From: Nemophila menziesii
Lineage: Eukaryota > Streptophyta > Magnoliopsida > Boraginales > Hydrophyllaceae
Assembly (NCBI GenBank): GCA_029959085.1
Contig: JARWIR010000018.1
Span: forward strand, 20,211,001 to 20,275,000
Direction: 5' to 3'
DNA length: 64,000 nt
A program made the translations under genes and the position numbers. The notes under the pieces are model-generated. The model ran no database searches. It saw nothing but the letters and a program-made list of their open reading frames with translations, and was not told the origin of the DNA. Positions 51,088 through 62,547 of the stretch are shown here, piece after piece; the first letter of the stretch is position 1; the number at the start of each line of letters is the position of its first letter.

Positions 51088-53591
51088 CTACGATGCATCC
51101 AACATCATCTTGCTGGTTTCTAAAGTTACAATTATAAGCTCAACCTGCAATAGAATAAGAGATTGTTGATCCCCATGACCCTTCTCAATTATAACTATAA
51201 ATCAATTTTACAGCTTATGTTTACAATTTTTGTTCATTAATAGCAAAAATGCATCATTAAAAGGTATTCCCAAGGCTAAACGAGTTAAACTTAACATCGT
51301 GGATGAAAAGATTAGCCTATAATGTAATATTAATTACTTCAATATGGTATGATTTTACCATATAGAGAATAATATATGCACTCACCTTTATTTGAAGGTC
51401 TCTTATAATACATACGAGCAGCATCCCTTCCTTCAAATTCGAGCCACATGGTCTGAAATAACATAAGATTATTGATCTATACAAAAAATTAAATGTTTAA
51501 GAAGCGAATAAGAAGTGAAAGTACCTCAACTGCAGTGCGTGCAGATTCTGGATTTTTAAATGTCGCAAATCCACAACAAAATCCATCCTAAAGGAGTCAA
51601 AGTAAATCTCATCAAAGGTTTGAGAAAGAATGAATTACTAAAAGAGATTTTAAAACTAACTTTATATGTTAAGATCTGGCAACCACGACGCTTCAAACTA
51701 CCAAATTGTTTCTCGAGAATATGAGTAAGTTCATTCCTTGTCAAATCAGAGGGTAATCCCCAAATATAGATCCCTCGAGCTGAGAAATATAACATAAATA
51801 TTAACTTAATATCAAGATTAGACACATCAAAGAAATATGACAAACTAATCTTAAATTATGAATATATTATTATCTTTATTTGTAAATATTTGGTGATGAA
51901 GAAAACATTAAAATCACGTGATTGAAATTGTGAGATGGACCAAATCTTATAAAGCAACTAACAATTTTAATACAAGGTTAACATATGAATCAAAACTTGT
52001 AAATTTAATATAAGTATCTATGACAATAAAAGGTACTATGAGTAGTTTAACAAACCTCCATGTGCTTTAGATGTTGGAGTGGGGTCTAATTGCTGGACGG
52101 TCTTTGTATCGACATTATGAGTTGGTGAACCCATTGAGCTCACTCCTACCAACTACATACAAGAAATTAAAATCTATTTATCTTCAAAACATTGAAAATA
52201 AATAGTAAATTGGACAATCAATCCACGTATTATGTGAAAGACTTAAATATACCTGTGTAATACAAAACTGTTGCTAATGTGTCCCTCAACAGGGGTGCAA
52301 CATCTTGTAGCATAGGTATATTTGGCTATTTCAAATAATACTTGAATGGATTGTGCAATAAACCCAATAACATTCATTCTGATTTTTTTTACAAAGAAAA
52401 CAAACCACATATGCATATGATAGTTTTTTAATATTATTTTCAACAATAGGGACTGCTTCAGGGTCCGCTTTAGTGGCTAAAACTGCTTTTTCGACTGAAG
52501 GTTTTCCTCTAGGAACCTCTTTGCTTGCAGAGTTATCCGAGGCATCTTCAAAGCAACCTGAGGTAAAGACATTAATAACAAAACTTGTTTGTACATTGTA
52601 ACTAAACATGTGATTATCATAATAAGTAATTATGCTAATTAATTTATTTGTCAAATCGTAAACATTTAGATGACACGATATCTTAATAATCATGTCATAA
52701 TTTTGTAAACAATTCAGAAGCTAACCTGAATCATTAGGCAAACAAGGAGTAGTTTCATGTTTCTCCTCTATTTCTTTGTAGAATTCACTTGAGAGATTAG
52801 AAATTACTACAAACCTCTAAATATCGTTCATTACAAAAATGGCCATCCCATGTTTGGCCAAAACGAAGGTTTGAGTAAACTCCCTGATCATATTATCTTT
52901 ATGGATATTGATATGAATACCCGTTACTACAAGAAGAATACCGTTCGTCAATGTGTCTTGTGCATCGGCATTTATGATCTCAATATTCCAATCATTGTGA
53001 TCTCCAGATGTGATCAACTTAATTATTTCCTGTACATATTTCACATATATATACATGATTACTTGAATCCTATGGCCATGCAAATAATATCCGGGAACAA
53101 GTGTAGATTATCAATGATAGGAAACTTTTTTTACCACCTACTAATTATTTTACTTTAAAAGGGGTTTTGTTTTAGACTAAAGTTACATATAAATTCAAAT
53201 ATTTTTCCATTGATTACGTATGCATTTGTAAAAAATATAGGTTGAGGACCTTAATGCGGCAAGCCCTGAATAGAAAGATTAATGTATGACACATGAGTAT
53301 GTTTGCTAAATATATAAGTAAGTAATGAACCAATAATTAAGATTATCGTACACTTTATTATCATGCTAAATTTCCTAACTAACATACGATATTTCTTAAT
53401 CTTGCAACAATTTATGAATAACTTACCTTAGTCGTGGTTACAGATTTGAATGTACCATCGGAACCCTGCCAATTCACAACACTAGATTCATGGTAAAACT
53501 TATGAACTTGGTCGGGTTGTTCTTTGAGGAGTATATAGTAATACTGAACAAATGTATTTGCTACAGTTTGAGCTGATAGCTTTTCTGTCAT
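51088..53591 (-). pseudogene. G3BP-like NTF2-RRM gene, copy 3, premature stop
   Basis: Exons 53591-53427, 53029-52726, 52557-52406, 52152-52056, 51779-51661, 51587-51525, 51452-51386, 51194-51088 keep all splice sites and phases. Codon 126 (52819-52817) is TAG where copies 1 and 2 have CTG: two adjacent changes turn NDILRF into NDI-stop. A product would be 125 residues, almost the whole NTF2 domain without linker and RRM. It has more replacements than copy 2 (EINKL to EIIKL, NMKRE to NMIRE, SYASV to SYAYV, EKKFG to EKQFG, KGRGD to KGHGD), as expected if constraint is relaxed. Intron 1 lacks about 50 bp near 53817. It could still make a dominant-negative-like NTF2 dimer partner; that is speculation. 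Confidence 0.82.
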
Positions 53592-53873
53592 TTCTGCTTG
53601 GATCGAAATATCATAAAAAAATTATTTTAATTAAAACTAAATATAAAATAAATTACTAAAACTTCTAAAATGCATAAAATCAAAATATCTATGTAAAATA
53701 ATTTATACCAAGTGATCGTTACATGTAATCATTATTTAATTCGTAATATTTACAGAAAGACCATAATGTTAGATACAAATATATAAGTATATGGTTTAAT
53801 GTTAAATGAAAAGGCTAGAGTGTTTGACTAAAAGACAATTTCTACTTTTTGACCTCACGCTAGTGGTTATTTA

Positions 53874-54210
53874 CTCGAATGGTCCTCAAACTTCTAAAAT
53901 ATATGAATGTTCCTTAACTTCATATTTTCCCTTGGTCGTTCTTGTGTGTAACTCCATTAGATTTTATACGTTAAGTGGCATGTGGCAAAAAGCTTTGTGG
54001 ACAAAATCGATAAAAGAAGGATAATTTAGATGCCATTTTTGAATTTTTTTACAACTTTCGGACTACTTGGGTAACAAAAATATTTGCTACCAAACATAAT
54101 TAACCGTAAAAATGAATAGATTTTTATGTAGGGACTAGGGACTAACAATTGTAAAAAAACAAAGTTCTAGGATTAGTTGGGTGGCTGTAGAAGTTTGAGA
54201 ATCATTCGAG
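53874..54210. mobile_element. MITE-like inverted-repeat element in 5'UTR intron (unit 3)
   Basis: Counterpart of 15800-16137 without the unit 2 internal duplication. Confidence 0.48.
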
Positions 54211-55158
54211 AAAAAGACTTTAATGCAGATATAGATTGTAGAAAATGTATTTAAAATGTTGTTTAAAAAGAATTAAAATACTTTAATGAACTAAAATACT
54301 ATACCGTTCAATATATATAGATGGCAAATAATTTAATTAAAAAATATACTTTTTTATTTGTAAAAGTGTAGATCTACAATTTTATTTATGGAAAAAAATA
54401 TTACTTTAAGAAAATATAAAACAAACTTAATTTTACTTGTATAATGATAATTTCTAGAGTGACAGATACATTTAAATAAAAAAAGTTATTTTCTTTTATT
54501 CAACAAACAAGAAAACTATATTTAAATTAAATCTCTAAAATATTATAAATCATAAATGAAATGCATTGAAATTATTTAAATACACATATATTAGTATAAG
54601 GTATAGAATTAAATCAAATAATTATCTTGTTTCGATATATACTAGATATACTTTTCGAAAGGTAGATTTGTAAGTAATTAAAATATATTTATTATTTATT
54701 TTACTCGTTCCAATAAAACCAGACCAACTACATATACTTAATTAGAAAATTACATATCCATTTAAATTTAAACATTACAAAATATCTGTTTATAAAGAAA
54801 AATCTATAAAAAAAATTTATTTACAAGCTAAGAGATCATTACTACAAAATCTTACTAAGCTAACCATAGATCTGAAATTATTTAGTCTTCATGATATATA
54901 GAATATAAATAATTTTTAAGCATTAAAAATTTCAGTGTAAACACCCAAAATCATACATATTTTCGAGATCTAGAGAAAGGGAAGATTTCTACAACGATTA
55001 ATTTATAGCTTTAACGTTTTAAATTGTAAAAACCAAAAAAACCAAAAACATATGATATTGAAACATACGAAAATACAAACTATATTTTTCATTAAGATCG
55101 ATGATATATTAAAATAAATATATCATAAATCTAAATGTATGTACCTTATGAAATATAC

Positions 55159-55235
55159 CTTGAAAAAGCAAAGACCACAACAAAGAAGGCGGAATGATCG
55201 AGTGAAAAATAAGTGATGAAAAGGTAAGGAAAAAG
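55159..55235 (-). other. Non-coding first exon of NTF2-RRM gene (unit 3)
   Basis: Donor and CT-rich leader unchanged, so the copy may still be transcribed despite the nonsense codon. Confidence 0.45.
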
Positions 55236-55256
55236 AGAACTAACAAATAATATCTA

Positions 55257-55305
55257 TTATATAGAATATTAGTATGGTAGATTTATAATCGTACTATATA
55301 AGACA
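55257..55305 (-). promoter_or_regulatory. Putative promoter of NTF2-RRM gene (unit 3)
   Basis: TATA-like motifs as in unit 1 are intact. Just upstream, a GATGGTGGTTTTTAT stretch near 55345 is missing relative to units 1 and 2. Confidence 0.42.
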
Positions 55306-56218
55306 AAATTTGAGTCAAATTGGTATTATATGAAGCCCATAGTATTTTTCTTTGTTTGAGAGGGAATATTTAATAATTTTTGGATTATAATAGTTTTTTC
55401 TTTTTTTTAAATTTATAATTATTTTGGTCTTCTTTTTACGTTTTAATTACGTTTATATTCATCATACATAATATTTTTAGTTTTGTGATTTGGTTATCTA
55501 GTCATAGTATTTTTCATTAAACAATTAAAACTACAAGTGGATTGATATACGAAATGTACCAGAGGATTATAAATTAAGCTCAAAGGCCCTAACTTAAAAG
55601 GAGTACCAAAGAGATGTATTGAAAATCAAGACCCAAATAGCATCATCATACTAAGATAACGAAAAAGTACCTAAGAGACTAATAAAGCGAACAATTCATC
55701 AAAGGATGAAGTCAGTCTAATGGGATTATGAATTTAAACAAGGTAAATCCCATCGACCAATATTTTGTTGTCAAATAAAATTTAAAAATATAATAAAATA
55801 TTTTGTGGAGCTAGAAGACTTGTTGGATAAGATAACAAGCATATAAAAAATTAATTTACAATAATTATTTATATAAACAGAAAATTGTATCTAGGTGAGA
55901 GCCAAAAATATGAGGCAATATAACAAAGGGATAAAATAAATCAGGCTAAAAACATCACAAGAAAGCCCATTAAAATATTATATATAGACCACAAGTATAA
56001 GGGTCGAAAAATGTGCAAATAATTTATCCTGAAAACAAAAATCAAAGAATTGTAATACTTCTTTCTTGTATTTTACCCTATAGTAGGATGGCACCACAAT
56101 AAATATATTATATTTTAAAATAAAGTAAAGACATTCGTTTTACCTTTTAATTTAACCCAACTGACTACTTACCCAACATTTTTTGTAAATGTCTACCTAC
56201 TTATACCATATTCTACTT
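55306..56218. other. Upstream region of NTF2-RRM gene (unit 3), no gene seen
   Basis: Counterpart of 17433-18368 with several private substitutions. Confidence 0.45.
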
Positions 56219-56279
56219 TGTAAGACCTGACCCATCAATTTAATAACCATAGTTTCCTGAATTACCTATACATACAATA
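56219..56279 (+). repeat. Copia 5' LTR, left part (unit 4 element)
   Basis: Counterpart of 18369-18429 (CCTGACCCATC for CCTAACCCATC). Confidence 0.62.
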
Positions 56280-57742
56280 AAGAGGTTTATTATTATTGGT
56301 GGGGGCAAATATGTGATAAAATAATAGATAAATAAAGATAATAATAAAGAGAACACACCCTTGAGAACCACGGAACTCACTGTAAGCATCACAGATTGTT
56401 TGCAAGTTTTAATGATAAATCAAGTTCGTTCGCAAGGATTTAATCCGTTAGATCTACTTGTATTAAATAAGAATATATGAATTTATATGTTCAGAATAAA
56501 ATATAAGATAAGATGATTAATTGTCTAATGCGAATAAATAAATAATGCAAATAAATAAATATGAATGTAAGTCAAATAAATTAGGATTACTAATATGAGT
56601 CTATTACTACGTTATCCTAATCTGTCACACATTGAGCATTATATATTAACCGGGATTCTAAATAATGATTGATGGTTAAAACAATCCTTTACAGCTATCT
56701 AGTTAGGCAAATGATCAAAACTAGACGATTATGTGGTGTTGTCAATAACTAAGAATAATCCTAAGATTGGCCAAATCTATGGATGTAACAATAAGTCAAA
56801 ACACATAATATCAATATACGCCAAGCTCAAACCAATATAAAATAACAAATAGTATTAACGAATTCAAATAATAACCCAACAATTAAAAGTAAAACTTACA
56901 GAATAAAAGCTTAGAAATATGGTTGAACATAAATCTATAGCTAATTACCCTAAATATAGAGAAGGTGAGATGTAGAAGAGGAGTTTGTCACTCTCCAACT
57001 TCTTGCTTCTTGTCTTCCTCTATAGGTCAGCTTTCTCCTTGGATTAATAATAAATATAAGGATTAAACTACTATTTAAAACTGAGAAAATACAAGTAAGG
57101 ACTAAGCCTAAGCTTGAAACTGAGAAAGGACATGTTTACAATGGTTTAAGGGTGTATTTATAGGTGTTTAGGAAGACCTAATTCGTTTTCTTGAAGGAGA
57201 AGATAAGTAATGGACTCCTAGCCCAACTCAAATTCGTAACCTTAAAATATATAATCAGCCCTGTTTTTGTTTTGGTCATAACAGCTTCACTACTTATTCG
57301 TTTGACGCATATGAGTAGTCGAAGTTCACCGTCTCGGAAAGATATTTAACTTTGCTCTTGACCATTCTTCTAAATTCCTCACTGATTTTGAGATATAAGC
57401 CCATTTGTGGTTGTGGGTGGTGAAATTCAGATTTATTTGGTAACTTTATCTTTCCATATTTTAGCTTTTGTTTCCTTATCTCCAATTTCCATGTATATCT
57501 TCTTTCCTTTATCTCTTAGAATTGACTTAACATCTAATTAATCTCTATAAATATCTTTTAAGCTTAACACTAAATAAATAATTAAACCCAATATGCTCTA
57601 AAAGTAATAATTCATTAAATCAAGACTAGAGATAGGAAAGTGTAATAATTCATGGGAAAATCGAGTATTTAGACTTATAAAACACTAAAAATGATGTCTC
57701 CAACTAATATTAAATCATCACAAATGGGAAGACATCAATTAT
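56280..57742. mobile_element. Unclassified insert in copia 5' LTR (unit 3/4)
   Basis: Counterpart of 18430-19917, 1.46 kb, slightly shorter through small deletions (for example near 56870 and 57045). Confidence 0.5.
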
Positions 57743-60700
57743 TTACACCATACAGAATACAATTCTCTTTGTAGTAATTTTTATAATTATAGTGAATCTC
57801 TCTCCTCTTCTCGTGTTTTTCTCCATCTTGGGTTTTCACATAAATGTTGTGTCAAATACTTACTTGTGTGCTTTATTCGATCATTCGACCATATTCTCTC
57901 AAATGGGTATCTAAGAATAGGTTTATATTGCACAACAAGATTTGAATTTTTCATGCACAAGAATCAAGGATAATTAAGAGATTCGATGAGAAGATTTTTC
58001 TGTTCCGCTATTATTTTTCAACTTTAAAAAAAAGTTATTAAAACAACCGTGAATCTGAATTTCATCTCGTATCTCGAGATTTTGACATTATTTCCAGAAA
58101 CTCATTGAAGTAAAGTTGTTTTATTTGTTCTTATGATAAAAAAGGTATATAATTCATCTAGTTTCATTAACAATCGGCCGAGATATTCAAGTTAAGGTTT
58201 TCATATTTTTTGAAATTAAACTTTGATTTTCATTCTGAATTTTACGTATATTGAAGAAAGTGGGAGGGTATCCTTGTTCTACTCGCAGAGATAAAAAAAC
58301 AGCACCAGAATTATCGAATTTGGTTAAGTAATGAAGAATTTATTTAAATTAGGGTTTTAAGCTTTTATTTTTTATTTCATGCAAGTAATTTGTGCTGTTT
58401 TATGTAACGAAGTAAAAAAAATTCATCACATGCGTAGCTCTACGTTTTCATTATTATAAAATATTATATTATATTATTAATATATATATCATATATGTTA
58501 TTTAATATATATATATATAATATTTTAAATAAAAACGAATTGACCTAGTTGACTTTGACGGTTGACTGTTGATTTTTTCGATTGACGTTTTTGGCTTGAC
58601 CTATCTAGGGGTTTTATGATGTTTCAGATCTGTTTTTAGGTTAGTTTCTCCAGATGTTGAGTATTTTTGCTATGTTCTTGTATTTCTTCATTAGTTTGTG
58701 ATTAAGCAACTATAATATTCAAAATTCTGCTATTGGATCGCAATACGAGATTCTCATTATGGCAACTTAAGATGCGAGATATGCTCGGTCAGATTGATTT
58801 GGATGAAGCGCTATTGGATTTTATAAAATGCTCTCGACTATGACCTACGTTGAGAAAAAATGAAAGGATCCTAAGGCTCTATTACAAATTCAACTCCATC
58901 TCTCTGATCAAATTTTACAAGATGTTTTTAAATAGAATACTTCTGCTGCTTTATGACTGGAATTAGAAAAATTATGTATGACAAAAAGTCTTATCATCAA
59001 GTTAGCTATCAAACAAAGACTTAATTCTCATATTTTGGTGGAAGTTCGTCTTTAGTAGATCATATATGAAGTTTAAGGATATAGTCTCTATTTCAGAAAC
59101 TTTAGAAGTCAAGAATGAAGATGAAGAGTTGATATTAATTTAATTATGTTCATTACCCCCATCGTATTTGAATTTTAGAGATACAAAATTATACAACCAT
59201 GAAATATTATATGTGGATGAAGTGTATGAAACATTATAATCCAAGGAAATGATGAAACACTTGTTGGGTGCAACCGCGACCCACGCAGAAGGTTTGTTTG
59301 TACGATGAAAATTGTATGAGTAGAAATCTAGAGGTGATGAATGGAAGATGAAAAAGTTTTGCATTTATTTTAAGAATAAGGTGCATATAAAATCTGAATG
59401 TCGTAAATTGTAGAACAAGAATTCTACTCCAAATCATAACCGATACCCAAAAGAATTCGATGAAGTTGGCGTTGTACATAATGACAATGATGGACAACTT
59501 TTAGCTGCGTATGATGGTGGATATAACTCAAGAAAATAATAGATTATGGATTGCGGCTACACTTTTCATATGTGTCCCAATCAAGACTGGTTTTCTTCTT
59601 ATGAGATAGTGTCGAAAGGTGATGTTTTAATGGGAAATAACGACTCATGCAAAATTACTGACATTGGTACAATCAAAATTAAGATGTTTGATGGGGTCGT
59701 AAAACACTTGGTAATGTAAGACATGTTCCAAAGTTGAAGAGGAATCTTATCTCTTTGAGTTGTCTGGACTCAAAAGAGTACACGTACACTAGAGAAGGTG
59801 GAGGTCTAAGATTTGTAAAGTAAGTCGGGTTGTGACAAAAGAACAAAAGAGTAAAACGGAATTATATATTTTGCACGATTCCACATTTATCGGTTTTGCA
59901 ATTGTTGTCTCTACTTCATTTCCCAAAGAAGATTCCAATAAAATATGGCATATGCGTCTAAGGCATGTGAACGAAAATGATATGGATAAACTAAATAGAT
60001 GACGACTCCTCGATGCAAAGAGACTGGGAAAACTTTAGCCTTGTGAACATTGTGTCTTTGGAAACCATAAGGGAGTTTTATTTGGGAAAAACATTCACAA
60101 TACTAAAAATAATCTCATTCTAATCTTTAGGGGCCCTCTAGAGTGTCTTCCATGGCAGGTTCTAATTACATGTTGACTATAAGTGATGACTTCTCTAGAA
60201 AAGTTTGGGTGTTTTTCTTGAAACGAAATAATGATGCATTTTCAACGTTTAAAGAATGAAAGATCATGACTAAGAAACACACATGAAAGCATATCAAAAC
60301 ACCTTCATACTGATAGTGGTTTAGAGTTTTGCTCAAATGAATTTAATGCTCTCTGTAAGTACAAAGTACTGATCGACACTCAACCATTCCCGGTACAACT
60401 CGGCAAAATGACATAGAAAATCTTATGCATAGAACGGTTATAGAAAAAGTACGTTGCATGCTTTTTAGCTCTGATTTATCAAAGATATTTTGGACCGAAT
60501 CCGCTTCTACAACTACTTATCTGATCAATATTTCTCCATCAATTTCCATGAGCAACATAATTTCGCACGAGGTATGGTTGGCAAATGCTCTAAAATATTA
60601 TGATCATATAGTATTGGTTGTCCACCATATGCACATATTGTTAATGCTATACTGGAGCCTAGAGCTCAAAAGTGTATTTTTCCTGGGTATAAATCTGGTT

Positions 60701-61286
60701 TAAAGGATATAAGTTGTGCTGTCCAGAATCTAAAAAATAGTAATTAGCCAAAATGTTATTTTTTATGAAAGTGTTATGCTTTCTAATTCCCCTCTAGTGA
60801 TAATTTTGATAAAGATAAAAAGAAATTACACACACAGAGCTTGATTTATAGATGGAATCACATCTTATACTAGAAACTACATCTCAGAAAGATCCGGACC
60901 CTGCATGATAGTGGCAATATAACTTTAACACAACCACCACAGTATTCTACTGTAGCAAATCGACCAAATAGAAATATTAATCCCCCTTAGATATTTGCCG
61001 CAACCGATTTCGTTACTTATGCTCTAATTAGCACTCATGATAATATGACTGATATGAAGGCTAAGTCGGTCCCAATTTCTAAGTTTGAGCTTTGCTCAGA
61101 TTTAGTTGGTATTTACCGTTTGAATTAAGCCCCTTGTTTTTAAAAAAAATGAGAGATCTTCGAATATTGGTGATTTATTTTCTTGACTCCTGACAGATTT
61201 TTTGTCAAGATGGAGATATTTTCAAGGTTGAGATATGGACAGGGTTTTTTTCGCTTCGATGATCGAATTTGTGTCAAGGTGGAGAT

Positions 61287-61545
61287 TGTTAGACTTATGT
61301 CTTAGTTCTAATTTTTTAGGACTGGCCCATTAACTTAATAATCCTAGTTTTCTGACTTACCTATAAATACAATTATGTTGTGTATCTTTATATACACCAT
61401 ATACGATACAATTCTCCTTGTAATCTCTCTTTCATCATAATAAAACTATCTGCACCTCTCGTGGTTTTTTCCATCTTGAGTTTCCACGTAAATCTTGTGT
61501 CAATTACTTACTTGTGTACTTTATTCATTCGATCCAATTCTATCA
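61287..61545 (+). repeat. Copia 3' LTR (unit 4)
   Basis: Counterpart of 3935-4193 with TCATCATAATAAAAC in place of TCATTATAGTAAAAC and a few other changes. Confidence 0.8.
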
Positions 61546-61612
61546 CTAAAGCTTTCAAAAAGTGCCTGAATACCACTTTTTGACGGAATTTGTTAAATTT
61601 CTTTGATAAGTT

Positions 61613-62547
61613 ATGCCTTCTACGGGGAAAAGTCCACGGAAAAATGAGGTATTTATTCATCAAAATATCACTCATTTAATAAGCATATAAATTGTAATTT
61701 TCCTATGGTCGATGATGGGGAAATATTTTGGTGTGACACTGTTGGGATGCATAAATAAGATAATTATGTAGCATCATTCACGGATAAGTTTACGGGAAAT
61801 TTTTGTGGAAAGAATATGTTGAAACTAACATTTGAACATTCACATGTCAAAAGCAATGAAAATGGTTCATAAATCCTAGAAGCGACACAAGGTCTTAGGA
61901 TAATGGGCTATATAGTTACTGTCAAATGTAGGAATCCTGGATAAATACAAGATGATCGATGAAAGACCACCTATGATTGAGGAAGAGATCTTCTACATTG
62001 AAAAACCAACAAAATAGAAACATACACCTTATCAATCTAATACGGATTTATATGTATTTTTCTAGAGAGGCGTGATCCTAATACAATGGCACCCATCAGA
62101 GAGGCAGAACGACGATGTGTTGCAAATGAGATAGTTACCAATATTTATTATAAAAGGAAACGGGACCATATAAAAATGTGATATAATAAGGATAGACATG
62201 TATAGGATAAGGTCGTATCCTTAATGTATAAGTGGTGGTTTACAAAATGAAAGGGGATACAATTGCTTTTATAATATGACATTTTAAACGGTTAAAATTT
62301 TGGGATTCATCACTTGGTTTGTGAGGTGTATACTTTAGTAATGGAACATACACATTATATTTATGGGAGTAAAAAACCTTTTGAATTAATGGATGTTGAA
62401 TATAATTTTTTATTAAAATATATGCGTAGCATGAGGCTTATAATGAATCGTGAGGGAAAATTGCTCGATTATTTTGTAGTGAATATGAGGATCGTCATGT
62501 ATTTTTTAGAAGATGTTATAACATTGTATAAGGAGTTGTTACTTTAA
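61613..62547 (+). pseudogene. Unrecognised coding relic (unit 4)
   Basis: Counterpart of 4261-5196 starting ATGCCT instead of ATGGCT. Here the final part is open for 77 codons (62314-62547) because ATTAAAATATATGCG replaces a frame-breaking AATGTGTGCG, so this copy may be nearest the ancestral sequence. Segments such as ELMDVEYNFLLKYMR are protein-like but I cannot name the family. Confidence 0.35.

Larger units (their letters stand above)
38126..57296. repeat. Tandem ~19 kb unit, copy 3
   Basis: Direct repeat of copy 1, 19,171 bp, with no large deletion. Its NTF2-RRM gene carries a nonsense codon (52817-52819), and intron 1 of that gene lacks roughly 50 bp near 53817 relative to copies 1 and 2. 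Confidence 0.97.
56219..61545 (+). mobile_element. Decayed Ty1/copia retrotransposon, unit 4
   Basis: Same relic, with the 5' LTR right part at 57743-57901. It is the most divergent copy, with a private 37-bp stretch (about 58671-58707), a longer TA run near 58510, and CGATCATTCGACC in the LTR. The integrase region is present; the RT deletion is shared. Confidence 0.9.
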
